A stretch of DNA of 64,000 bases from Oasisia sp. SBJ-2009 (Eukaryota > Annelida > Polychaeta > Sabellida > Siboglinidae), in the NCBI GenBank assembly GCA_964017155.1, contig OZ024862.1, positions 41,087,175 to 41,151,174 on the forward strand, given 5' to 3'. Under the pieces are notes generated by a model that saw only the letters and a program-made list of their open reading frames with translations, was not told the origin of the DNA and made no database searches. Of the stretch, positions 13,101 through 21,600 are shown piece by piece. Position 1 is the stretch's first letter. Each line of letters opens with the position of its first letter. A program made the position numbers and the translations under genes.

Positions 13101-15492
13101 TTGGTTCAACTTATACTATATCTATTATTGAGCTTGCATATGTGTGTATGTATCCATTTGTAAATTAACAAGGTTGTTATTCGCAGGTGATATGATCCCG
13201 CCCTACAGAGACGCCCTGTTAGGGGTGTTACTGGGTGTGGCCCGAGACACAGAGCCTCTGGTGCGTGCTAGCTGTCTCTCTAACCTTGGCGATGTCTGCA
13301 AGTTACTTCGCTTCTCTCTAGGCAGTGTCATCCATGAGGTAAGGTCTTGGAAATGTTTTAATGTGGGCCAGTCATTTTCTTCTACCCAGAAGTAGTTGGC
13401 GTAGTAACTTGTTTCAGCAATTGTCAGGTATAATTTGAACGACAGACATCATTGAACATTTATGGAGATTGCAATTACCAGGATAACTCAGTCCGACCGA
13501 GTTATATTGTCAATACAGTTGTCAATGTTGAGAGAAGATATCTTGTTTATAAAAAGTAAAAGTAAGTAATGGGCTTACTAAATGATTTGTTTACCTTTCC
13601 TTTCAAGCGTGTTTCAGGTAGTGGGATCAGTAAAACTACCTAAGTTTTGAAACAGTAGTAGGTGGACTTAAGCCATAGATTGACAGTGTGTTGACCTGAC
13701 AGTAGATCCACAGTCCAGGTCCATCCAGTGAGTTGGTTGGTTGCAGGTGTTTGAGGTCACCAGTCAACTCTTGAAGACTGACCCCGACCCAGAGGTCAGG
13801 AAGGCAGCAGCCTTGTTCCTTACCCTGCTACTTCAGGGCATGGATACAGACACCATCCAGGTATGTGTCAACACATATATAGACACTAGCCAGGTATGTG
13901 ACAACACACATATACAGACACCCTCCAGGTATGTGCCAACACACATATACAGACACCTTCCAGGTATGTGTCACCACACTTATACAGACACCATCCAGGT
14001 ATGTGTCACTGCACATATACAGACACTAGCCAGGTATGTGTCATCACACATATACAGACACTAGCCAGGTATGTGTCACCACATGTACATGCATTAGCCA
14101 TGTATGTGTCACCACATGTACATGCATTAGCCATGTATATGTCACCACACATACATGACTAGATATGTATGTGTCACCACATGTATGCAAACACCATCTA
14201 GATATGTGTCACCGCATAGATACATACACTATCCTAGTATGCGTCACCACATGGATACAGACACGATTCAGGTATATGTCACCACATGGATACAGACTCC
14301 ATCCTGGTATGTGTCACAACATCCATTCAGACACCATCAATGTATATATGTCACCACACATACATCATACAGGTGTCTGTCACCAGACAAATACAAGTGT
14401 GTCACATACAGATACTGTCCAGGTATGTGTCACCACAAGTATCATAGACACCATGCGGATATATAAAAATAGGTAAGTTCTTACAGAGAAATATCCAGTC
14501 CTTAGGACTGCTCAGAATACTTTACAGTTTACCTCCTGGCAGACTTGTTTAATCGAACCCAATCACAACTTCTCTGGGAGGCATCCAGCCATGCTGCAAC
14601 TAATGCATGATGGCTATTCATTCAGAAATATCTGCCACTGTCAATAGCCAGGTATTCATTCATACAGTTGAGTAAACTGGAGCAACATAGAGGGAACAAA
14701 CTTGCCAAAGTTCAACAAGAAACAGGATTCAAACCCGGTCTCTCCTGGTTGAGAGTCCAATGCTCTACCACTGTGCTCTGCGTGTCAACATGGTGTTGTG
14801 ATCAACACAGTCCACCTCGGCAATATTGCAGTTACACCTTGTTTTTCCACTGGTTGTTGTGTCTGCAGCATTTAAATTGTAAACATTGTTGCGGACCTAC
14901 GAAACAAACCTTTGGGAAGTTTATTTTCATCATGTTTATTTTGGTATTTTATATACAATACAATAACCTTTAATAGTCCCCCAAAGAGGAAATTCTTGTG
15001 ATACGACATTAGCAGTGACAATTAGTAGTGACAGTGCAAAGTTGTAGGAAAGTAGTGCGCCCCATTGTATCCCCCCATCCTCCCCGATCATTTTCCCCTC
15101 CCCGATTTCGCGTTTAGTAGCCTAATAGAAGTAGGAAGAAATGTGTTTTGATCAATAACTAGGACTTTTAATAACTAGGACCCATTAATAACTAGGACAT
15201 GTTGATCAGACTGCCTCCTTTAAAAAAATGACTTGTTTAAAAAAAATCCAAACACTCCACATTGTACGTGGGCCGTCTGTACGATGTGACATGTCCCTGA
15301 TGTCCTGTCCAGGTCCTGGACACAGTGCTACGAGACCTGTACCGACTACTCAAGTTGGTGATGGTCACCGAGGGTGAAGAAATGGTCAAGGTTCACGTGC
15401 ACCTGGCTCTAGAGGAACTGGACACAATCAGTCGAAGGCTTCTCTTCCCCCCGCAGACACTGACCAAGAGAATAAGTATCCTACACCCGTAG
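310..15492 (+). CDS. TANGO6: TANGO6/TMCO7 homologue, last 14 coding exons (N-terminus outside the window)
   Basis: Fourteen GT-AG exons join in phase: 310-1289, 1994-2099, 3384-3493, 4142-4298, 4748-4815, 5763-5875, 6800-7006, 7271-7379, 9478-9651, 10333-10458, 11105-11966, 13187-13338, 13747-13860 and 15313-15492 (TAG). They give about 1,151 residues, against roughly 1,090 for the human protein. The product looks like TANGO6 (TMCO7), a HEAT/ARM-like protein linked in Drosophila screens to Golgi organisation and secretion and related to yeast Rtp1, which is linked to RNA polymerase II assembly. Support: an N-terminal block with SLAQQKT and GVGVPV, an RTP1_C1-like helical block in the 862-nt exon (LKVFRENLDHPDTYIYLQAV), and an RTP1_C2-like block in the last exon (LRDLYRLLK, ALEELDTI). 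Two Ser/Thr-rich insertions, in exons 1 and 11, lengthen it. The first exon opens mid-codon, so at least one upstream exon is missing. Family assignment is firm; biochemical role is from the family only. Confidence 0.88.
1325..1700 (+). mobile_element. LINE 3'-end fragment with AGCGCC hairpin tail
   Basis: The frame at 1329 reads ATVGVFKTALKIHLFKALSD then VDFPSDMFWTVYIL and stop, a common LINE terminus (FKTALKTHLF). It is followed by AAGCGCCATGAGCGCC and AGCGCTATGCAAAGTGCC and an ATT repeat tail. Confidence 0.65.
1994..2099 (+). CDS. TANGO6: TANGO6 exon
   Basis: The acceptor is tgtatag and the donor is CAAG|GTAACT. It encodes NAKCPVWLQKVGGRLLADQL, which matches the family segment with a Trp-Leu pair before a helical repeat. 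It enters in phase 0 and leaves in phase 1, joining the next exon as a Gly codon. Confidence 0.8.
2488..3121. mobile_element. Short piggyBac-like element with TTAA target duplication
   Basis: It is flanked by TTAA at 2484-2487 and 3122-3125. The ends are inverted: CCATTTCTGTGCGGC on the left and, on the other strand, CCATTTCAGTCCTACTGCC on the right. Inside, the + strand encodes an acidic Ser/Asp-rich piece (2680-2904; HDSGSSFD, then GDSGDES after a stop) that resembles the N-terminus of piggyBac-type transposases. Catalytic parts are absent, so it is non-autonomous. Confidence 0.72.
3384..3493 (+). CDS. TANGO6: TANGO6 exon
   Basis: The acceptor is ccaccag and the donor is CACAG|GTAAAA, a rather weak site. 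It encodes QPDSADWRKCNAIAQIITRC followed by PHQMMADEYYRQVAPQ, similar to the WRKC...II..CP...YY segment of vertebrate TANGO6. It enters in phase 1 and leaves in phase 0. Confidence 0.83.
3550..3970. repeat. 42-bp minisatellite in a TANGO6 intron
   Basis: About nine units of AAGTTTCTCTGTGAGGCATA then GCTTGATGTAAGTCACACACTT. Several units contain GATGTAAGTC, a stronger donor motif than the real CACAG|GTAAAA of the preceding exon, but the units are not copies of that junction. Confidence 0.88.
4142..4298 (+). CDS. TANGO6: TANGO6 exon
   Basis: The acceptor is cccgcacag and the donor is GAGG|GTAAGA. It encodes ITELLHMSEDQVSPLYIRVA and then an Ala/Thr-rich amphipathic helix ending in NPLLQCTE. It leaves in phase 1. 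Confidence 0.82.
4598..4712. repeat. GT/GC simple repeat
   Basis: GTGC and GT tracts in a TANGO6 intron, just upstream of the 4748 exon. A short poly-G tract precedes it at about 4529. Confidence 0.93.
4748..4815 (+). CDS. TANGO6: TANGO6 exon
   Basis: The acceptor is cttgcag and the donor is CAAG|GTAACA. It is a short exon encoding KQGDCQPVASEELSQCLLDI-HK. It completes a Gly codon from the previous exon and leaves in phase 0. Confidence 0.75.
5044..5206. repeat. Perfect-type tandem duplication, 81 bp, two copies
   Basis: ATTCTGACATGAAGTAACAG starts each copy (5044 and 5125). The copies differ at only a few bases, indicating a recent duplication. Confidence 0.9.
5763..5875 (+). CDS. TANGO6: TANGO6 exon whose 3' end is copied into the following tandem array
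   Basis: The acceptor is gttgtgcag and the donor is CTAAG|GTGAG at 5876. It encodes VFVVGSEPHSPLLDALQPVL and then HVLFQLHCFIKSGVSHL, a well-conserved TANGO6 segment. It leaves in phase 2 and joins 6800 as Arg. The last 26 bases and the donor are repeated downstream about ten more times. Extending into the array meets TGA immediately after CTA AGG, so the first donor is the only one that preserves the protein. Confidence 0.85.
5850..6465 (+). repeat. 36-bp minisatellite made of an exon end plus its 5' splice site
   Basis: Unit: AAGTCAGGGGTGTCACAC, then CTAAG|GTGAGTTGCTGTC. Donor-like CTAAG|GTGAGT occurs at 5876, 5912, 5948, 5984, 6020, 6056, 6092, 6128, 6164 and 6200, with a one-base variant at 6236. 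More diverged units continue to about 6465 (step lengthening, GT lost). The first unit is the true exon end, so the array grew by tandem duplication across the exon/intron border. Confidence 0.95.
6800..7006 (+). CDS. TANGO6: TANGO6 exon
   Basis: The acceptor is gtctcgcag and the donor is CAAAG|GTATGT. It encodes QPVQDILVTFLRQADHQVAL and then AVLQLMAFG, a HEAT-like helix pair, and ends with CASLTQR. It enters and leaves in phase 2. Confidence 0.83.
7201..7280 (+). repeat. Two and a half 30-bp repeats, each ending in a 3' splice site
   Basis: Units 7211-7240 and 7241-7270 share TGTGTTTATG and TGTTGTG.CAG. AG dinucleotides followed by TGTGTTT occur at 7210, 7240 and 7270. The 30-bp spacing preserves the frame, and the reading frame through both units is open. 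Confidence 0.85.
7271..7379 (+). CDS. TANGO6: TANGO6 exon with a triplicated acceptor
   Basis: It encodes SVFDRGQWEDTCQCIVHLLK and then QLNLDRLTAEFFLLLLK, ending at donor CAAG|GTGAGG. The acceptor tccag at 7266-7270 is the third of three near-identical acceptors spaced 30 bp apart. Using either upstream one keeps the reading frame and inserts 10 or 20 residues. Confidence 0.78.
8162..8968. mobile_element. Non-autonomous DNA transposon with TA target site (pogo/Tc1-like)
   Basis: Inverted ends CAGTGGTACCTGTCTT (8162) and AGACAGGTACCACTG (ending 8968) are flanked by TA on both sides (8160-8161 and 8969-8970). The subterminal GTGTCCGTACATCG occurs near each end. It is 807 bp long with no transposase ORF. 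Confidence 0.78.
9000..9420 (-). mobile_element. LINE 3' end, reverse-transcriptase C-terminus fragment
   Basis: The - strand encodes [20 protein letters not shown] then [11 protein letters not shown], a standard C-terminal stretch of CR1/Jockey-type non-LTR ORF2. The 3' end carries CGATAAGCCAAAGGGCTTCC and TAGAGTTGAATCTCTAGGTG. It has frameshifts and is 5'-truncated. Confidence 0.82.
9478..9651 (+). CDS. TANGO6: TANGO6 exon
   Basis: The acceptor is ttctgcag and the donor is CTCAG|GTCTCA, a weak site. It has 58 codons in phase 0: ELTAIVSEEVCEGIQLPPAG, a basic linker, and LQVLGLLAALSEHVDPA. It fits the central helical region of TANGO6. Confidence 0.75.
9946..10146. repeat. CA/CCACA simple repeat
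   Basis: CA dinucleotide tracts flank a CCACA pentanucleotide block at about 10027-10078. Cys/Val ORFs across it are artefacts. Confidence 0.97.
10333..10458 (+). CDS. TANGO6: TANGO6 exon
   Basis: The acceptor is tcttgcag and the donor is CAAG|GTGGGG. It has 42 codons: VTMERGVKVLEHTSDETVGV then FETDTLTLAMGLLTAVLSQP. The TLTLAMGLL segment matches the family helix that precedes the RTP1_C1 region. Phase 0 on both sides. Confidence 0.8.
11105..11966 (+). CDS. TANGO6: TANGO6 large exon with the RTP1_C1-like domain
   Basis: The acceptor is ttgtag and the donor is CTCG|GTGAGT. It has 287 codons plus one base. It begins with a helix (LTTADRDQSKSLLPLLHHIA) and continues into about 110 residues rich in Ser, Thr, Val and Asp, probably disordered. 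It ends with the conserved block DEALQELCDSLVPVRGHALI through YIYLQAVAGLAALGD, which looks like RTP1_C1. Confidence 0.87.
12064..12355. mobile_element. About 290-bp inverted-repeat element (MITE-like) in the TANGO6 intron
   Basis: It begins AGCTTTATGCAGAGACCCG and ends GATCCTGCAAAGCC (GATCCTGCATAAAGCC in the better copy), so the ends are inverted repeats. Internally there is a short CCCGTCCACC...GACGGGTAAAA palindromic region. Related copies lie at 60277-60850. Confidence 0.65.
12356..13186. other. TANGO6 intron, no feature seen
   Basis: AT-rich DNA with a poly-C run at about 12843-12858. It contains no exon or clear repeat. Confidence 0.6.
13187..13338 (+). CDS. TANGO6: TANGO6 exon
   Basis: The acceptor is ttcgcag and the donor is ATGAG|GTAAGG. 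It encodes DMIPPYRDALLGVLLGVARD and then RASCLSNLGDVCKLL, a typical HEAT-repeat signature for the family. It enters in phase 1 and leaves in phase 0. Confidence 0.86.
13747..13860 (+). CDS. TANGO6: TANGO6 exon whose 3' end is copied into the following tandem array
   Basis: The acceptor is ggttgcag and the donor is ATCCAG|GTATGT. It has 38 codons: VFEVTSQLLKTDPDPEVRKA then ALFLTLLLQGMDTDTIQ. Phase 0. The end of the exon (atacagacaccatccag) and the donor recur in tandem in the intron. Confidence 0.85.
13843..14460 (+). repeat. 33-36-bp minisatellite made of an exon end plus its 5' splice site
   Basis: Units follow the pattern CACATATACAGACACC.TCCAG|GTATGTGTCA. The clear donors CCAG|GTATGTG lie at 13861 (real), 13894, 13929, 13964, 13999, 14032 and 14067. 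Diverged units continue to about 14460. The first interval is 33 nt with no stop, so the donor at 13894 would add 11 in-frame residues. Confidence 0.9.
14470..14790 (-). mobile_element. tRNA-derived SINE, diverged copy in the TANGO6 last intron
   Basis: Same family and the same absolute orientation, therefore antisense to TANGO6. CTCTGGGAGGCATCCAGCCA and ATTCAAACCCGGTCTCTCC are recognisable. Confidence 0.75.
15313..15492 (+). CDS. TANGO6: TANGO6 last coding exon, RTP1_C2-like
   Basis: The acceptor is gtcctgtccag. It has 59 codons plus TAG. It encodes VLDTVLRDLYRLLKLVMVTE and then KVHVHLALEELDTISRRLLF, matching the C-terminal RTP1_C2-like helix pair. A possible AATAAA polyadenylation signal follows at about 15790. 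Confidence 0.85.
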   Translation, partial: VLDTVLRDLYRLLKLVMVTEGEEMVKVHVHLALEELDTISRRLLFPPQTLTKRISILHP

Positions 15493-18400
15493 TGCGGCCA
15501 TCAACTGGCAACATGTGATCGGACACAGCAGACGCTGTAAAATAAGATTTTGTACTTCATATTCCACAGATTAAAATGATCTATTTTTTCACCATTAGAA
15601 CGATCTGTTTTTGGTTGTAATATCTTCAGTTTGAGAACATGGTCATTAAAGATTACAAAAGCTATTCTTCTTCTTCCATATACTGGACTGGGACCTTTCA
15701 GGGCATTAGAAGTCCAACCGAAGCTTGTGCGCTTGGGGGGAGGCGATGTAAGCTCTCTTAAGACAGTTAATATAAAAAAGTAAAATGTTAATAAATTCAT
15801 TCTATGGACCTCTGGTGATTTAACAAATTATTATTATGACGCACATATTATAATCTGGCATAAACCATTTTGGGTATTAAAAACACTATTTCACCTGGGG
15901 TATGTCTGGCCTTAAACAATTACAAAGCATGAATCACAAACAATTGAAACAACAAATATTGCTTTTTTATTGTAAAGGAATAAATCTGACATACAAATAT
16001 TTTATACATTGTATTCTCTCTTCACGAATGCATGAATGAAAAACTACACTGTCTGCTTACTAACCATCAGTTACTACTGTTGAGAAATTACTTTTGAGAT
16101 GTTTACGATGCAAAACGATTCCATCAAACTGGTAAAAATCTTTGTTAAGCTACATTTTTGGTTCATTTTTAGAATCTTGCTATATAGCAAACGTTACATT
16201 CTGACAATCCATATGTGTTTGTTGTTGTAATTAAAATGTTTACTGGGAGTAATTTTTATATGCAAATGGAAAGTTCTCTGGTGCCAAAGTCAGGTCGACA
16301 GTGTTTTGTCTTTAGAAACAAAATAGTAAGTGATTTATCTGATTCTTGCCAATTCTAACCAGTTGGTTTAAGGCATTATTTAGAATTATCCAAGCTCGCT
16401 TTTTTATTAGGAGATCTGAATGATACTGAACTGAATTAAAAAAGTGTTTCTGATTTGTAAACAATATATATGTTACCAGGATAGTGTTTATATTGCAACA
16501 CATTGAAATCAATGGACAACCACCCTTCAAATTTGCATTATTTTAATAATTTAAACATGATTTCTCTATGTAGAAATAAACCTCTATGCAATCAAAAACT
16601 TACATGAATATTCTGGGTAGATCCCATGTGAAGTTCTTGCTCCTTAATTACAATATTCCTGAAGCAAGAATGCCATTTTGTAAATCCCATAAAATGTGCC
16701 CACTCAAAGTACAATACAGCCCAAGTAATAGTCACTTAAAATTGAATGACAAATGCTCGATTCTTTAAAATCCACAATGTACTGTACAAAATGAAAAACA
16801 AACAACTACTAGTGTTGATCTCTACACTGCCATCTGCAATAATAACTTAATTTGATGCTATTAATTCCAGTAGCAACAACCTAATGATATAACAACAATT
16901 ACACATAATTATTCACAATGTTAGATTCATATCTTAAAGGGGGGTTTAAATGTTTGAACGACCATTGCCCAAACATAATGACATACAATTCCGAACAGGC
17001 ATAACATTTATTTGTCGATTTATATAATGCCTACCATACATAATATTCTTGTTGTTGTGCAGTAATATCTATTAATAAAGTGAATCAGAGACATTGAACA
17101 TTTACACTGAGTAGATAGGAACTAAACAAACCAAAGCATGCTTGAGGTAATGGCAGTGCCTAGCGGTCAAATTCATCGATGTTTGAATAATTATTTTAAA
17201 TATACCATGGCTCTGTGCGCATCAAATCGTGGTCACATATCTTCTAAATGGTATGTGCTTATTTTTCAAGATATTCACTTACTTTGGAATTGGAGCATAA
17301 TTTGTGAAACATGTTCTTATATTTGAGCAATGGTTGTTCGAGCATTTCAGTCCCTTTTTAAAGTACTACCATAACTGAAGCAATAAACTACAGTAGAACA
17401 GTAGCCCCACCTGGTGGCCAAAGTGTGGTATTGGCAACCGTTACTACTATCTAGTTAAGTGTGAAATTTAACAAGTTCATGTTACAAAGCATTACAGAAC
17501 TATTTTAGTTAAAATCTACCACACAACACATCCATTACATACTACTATATAGAATAATACTTCTAACAAATAGTATAATATTATGTATATATTACATATA
17601 AGAGTTGTAAATTTAACACTACTTTCGTACTTTGTCAACCTGTTGAGGTTGTTCGTTCGTACATTAATGATCATAACAGACACATTAAAACAGCGAGGTA
17701 GAGTGATAGAGGGTACTAGCAAAAATGTGGTTTAGACATCAGTAACAAATAAATGAGACTCCCTTTCTAAAATCTAAACCATACCTGTACAAAGCAGCTA
17801 GCATCATCTATAAATGTGCAAATCTAGTCAGTGCAAAAAAATTCTGATTATTAATATATAATCTTAGAAATCTCTAAAAAATCATCCTGCCATAAAAATG
17901 AGATGGTAGTTCTTCATGGTACTGAATCTTCCATATGCCATAGAATGTGATGTCATTACATTCATGTTAAAATAGGTAACATTGGCTTTTATATTTCCAT
18001 GCACTGTTAAATAACACTAATCCAGCATACATGTTCATCCTTAAAAAACAGTCAACTGTATTTTCCTGTCTAAACTTACACGACTCATGTCCGCTTGCTA
18101 ACACACAGCTACACAATGTTCAGCGAAACTCACTCTCTCTCGTTACATCTCATCTCATCTCGTCTGTATACGTCTCTACATCTGTCGTACGAAAACTACA
18201 AAATGTGTCCCTGTGTCCACATCTACCAGTCCATTCCAGTCCGCTAAATAACACCCCCTGTACACTTAACAAAACCCACATCTCGAGCATTCCGTTTCTC
18301 CCTTGCATTTCTTTCTACCTGACCTACTACCTTAAGTGTTTGTGCTCAGTCATTCTTTAAGACCCATTCTGAGAGTTCACTCGCCTCAATCTGGTCGTTC

Positions 18401-18539
18401 AATCAACTCCTGCCATACCACATGTAGGGTCACCAGACTCGACCTTTACTGGGTCACCAGATGCAACCTTTATAGGGTCAATCAACTGATACGACCTTTA
18501 TAGGGTTAACCTTTCTAGGGTCAAACGACATTCATGTTG
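15493..18539. other. Convergent 3' UTR / intergenic region
   Basis: About 3 kb of AT-rich DNA between the stop codons of the two facing genes. No ORF with recognisable similarity is present. On the - strand an AATAAA (TTTATT at about 15966 on the + strand) could end the peptidase mRNA, which would give a 3' UTR of about 2.5 kb. The two 3' ends would then nearly meet. Confidence 0.5.
15785..15800 (+). terminator. Possible polyadenylation signal for TANGO6
   Basis: AATAAA lies about 300 nt after the TAG stop. It is the first such hexamer downstream on this strand. No cleavage-site evidence is available. Confidence 0.4.
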
Positions 18540-18570
18540 TCACCAGACGTGACATTTATGAGTTGGGTTC
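18420..18570 (-). repeat. Diverged about 35-bp repeat spanning the stop codon
   Basis: On the gene strand CATAAATGTCACGTCTGGTG (end of the ORF) is followed by similar segments, TATAAAGGTTGCATCTGGTG and AGTAAAGGTCGAGTCTGGTG, in the 3' UTR. It appears to be a tandem duplication that includes the terminal codons. Confidence 0.7.
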
Positions 18571-18639
18571 ATTCGGCTTCCTTCCGGACACTTGTAAGCT
18601 GCTGCGAAGTCCAGCGAGTTGGACAGTGACCCAATAACC
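18540..18639 (-). CDS. M13 peptidase exon 22 (C-terminus)
   Basis: The acceptor is tctcccacag. It encodes [20 protein letters not shown] then [13 protein letters not shown] and TGA. The invariant C-terminal C..W and the MNP...KC motif are present. Confidence 0.96.
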
Positions 18640-21600
18640 CTGTGGGAGAAAGAAACAGTGTTAAAAAAAGTAAAGGCAAGTTCTTATATAGCGCAGTATC
18701 CAGTCCTCAGGACCGTTCAAGGCGCTTTTAACTGTATTTCCCTGACAGACCTGTTCACACCATCTCGGCTTCTCTGGGAAGCATCCAGCCATATGCTACA
18801 ATTAATGCGTGAAGGCTACTCGTACACATATCCACCACTGTCTATAGCCAGGTACTCATTTATTCAGCTGAGTGAACTGGAGCAATGTAGAGTGAAAAAA
18901 ATTGCCCAAGGTTTTAACACCGCAGCCAGGATTCGAGCCCAGGTTCTCATAGTCGAGAGTCCGAAGCTCTACCCCTGAGCCACTGCGCTTACATGTTAAA
19001 ACACAGATTAATTAAAAATTCAGAATATAACATCACATTCCACATCATGCACTTTACCGCAGTCAAGGTATATCTAAGCAGGCATATTTACATATCGTGA
19101 CCTAACAACAATGATGACATATCTGCATTTTTAGTTCTTTGGGCCGAAGGTCCAGTGGTCTTATGGCATCACTCTGTGTTTGCTGTGCACTGCCTAGCTG
19201 CCATATCTCAGAAACCATTCAGGATTAATTTTTCTAATTTTGCACAGACATATTTTTGCACAGACATAACATGTTGCTGCATTTACATAATTTGGCTAAT
19301 TTTCTGGTCATCTTAACAATTGATATTTACATTGTTCAGCGTCCTGTTGAAAGTGCCCATGTATAGTCCATCATTGTGTGAATCCAGTTCGCATTAATGG
19401 AGCATTTAGTATTTTGTGTATCATTGAATAATGGTAGTGTAACTCATTTGTTAGTATGAAGACATAATACACTGTATATAGAATAAGTTATATTTATGAA
19501 CAAATATGGGGTATGTTCAATACGTAGAACAGCCATAGCAAGTGTGCAACTTAGAGCCATTGATGTTTCATCACTCATACCCCCTTCTTTTCCATTGTTC
19601 CATTGTTCATAAATCTCCTTATTCTATATATTTTATCATCACTAACCAACATTATACCACAATTCAATGACAGACAAAGTATAAATTCCACACGAATCAC
19701 ATATATATGTCGTTAGTCCATTTCAACTCATTCCAGTGCTCATTCCAACAATTACAGACCCCCAATTTTAGTGAGTATCAGCAATAATAATAATAAACAT
19801 TATTTATTCACCATAACCTTATAAAATGTACATTTTATCTCCCTAAGGGTCGTGATTGCAAACGAAAGTGTACTGTGAAACATAATATACATGCACTAAA
19901 CAATTTCATCGACTACTTTATACATTGCGTAATGCGTTAAAATAAGGTGAATACAAAATTGAAAAACAATAAAAATAAATATACTGAATAAATATTTTAA
20001 AAGAATAGGTTACAATAAAAATTATAATAAATAGATAAATTATAAAACAAGATAAATAGCATTATATAGGTATATATATATATATATATATATAATAAAA
20101 CGTTTAGTAAAAGTGTTCATTAAATAATAATAATAATACAGTTTTTATATAGCGCTAATTCCCGCATGGCGGATCGATGCGCTGCACAAGAAAAATACTA
20201 AAATTAATGTATATTAATAAATAAAAATGTAAATTATATAAATTAATATAAATCATACTAACTCGCAAATCTTTGTATGTAAATTATATAAATAAATTAT
20301 ATTAAACACTGCTTTTAAGATGTATAGTACTAAAACATGGTATGCAAATTATATATATATTAATATAAAATTAAAACCCTTTCTAAAACTCTGTACGTAA
20401 ACATACATATAAATCTATTAATTAATCTAAAACATAAACACTAATTAAAATATTATTACACTAAAAAGAAATTATAATGCAATGTCCGTCATTTTAAAAC
20501 AAATAGTTCATCATAGTTTTCTAGTTAAAAACATGATGCAAATATGTCATCTTAAAGGCAGAGAGAGAGAGAGAGTTTCTTATTATTCTTACTATCACCC
20601 TACTAGGGAGATCCTTGACCCCCTCCCTGGGGTCACACTCACCTGAACCTGCCTGGACTGTGTCGTCCTGACCGTATGTTCTGTAGGTAGTTCTCGGGTC
20701 TCGCTGTCCCGCACCAGATCTGGACACAATCGACAAACACAGTTCTAGGGGAAGTTGTTTACTATTTAATAATAATCATCAATATTTAGCTGTTAGTCTT
20801 TTTGGGCCGAAAGTCTAACAGACATATGATGTTACCATGCATCCGCTGTTAGCTGCCATATCTCAAAAGCAATTCATGATCTATTTGTCAAAGTTTGCGT
20901 AAATGTATATTAGAGTATGTAACAAGATTTAACAAGATTGCCACCTAGAGATTCAACGCTAGATGCAGATGGACAAGGAAGCCCTTTGGCTTATCGAGAG
21001 TCCAACCTATCTATCTAAATGTACCCCGCCCTTCTTAGGTATATGTAGATTTTATTTTTAAACATATTAACACTACTAACACCTACACAATCAGCTGATA
21101 ATCTGTTCCATTCATTTACTGTTCTTTGTGAAAATGAGAATTTTCTAATATCTAGTCTACACTGCTTCTTTGCTAATGTAATTCCGTGTCTTGTAGTCCT
21201 TCTCTCTTCCTTAACCAAGAAACAAATATTTCTGTCAATATTTTCATACCCATTCAATATTTTAAACACGTCTATCTGATCTCCTCTCAATCTCATGGTT
21301 TATAGTGTTGTTAATCCACAATCTTCATAAGTAATATTCGTGAGTTTTTGTATCATTTTGGTTGCTTTCCTTTGTACTCTTTCATCAATATTCAGCTGTT
21401 AGTCTTTTAGGCCGAATGTCCAACATACATAGCGTTACCATGCATCTGCTGTTAGCTGCCATAAAAAAAATTCATGATCTATTTGTCAAAGTTTATGTAG
21501 ATGTATATTAAAGTATTGCCACTAGGCATGATAAATATAAAATCTTTTTCCCTAATTTTGCAGTCTTGTCCCAGTTTTAGTATAATGCATTTTCTTGCTG

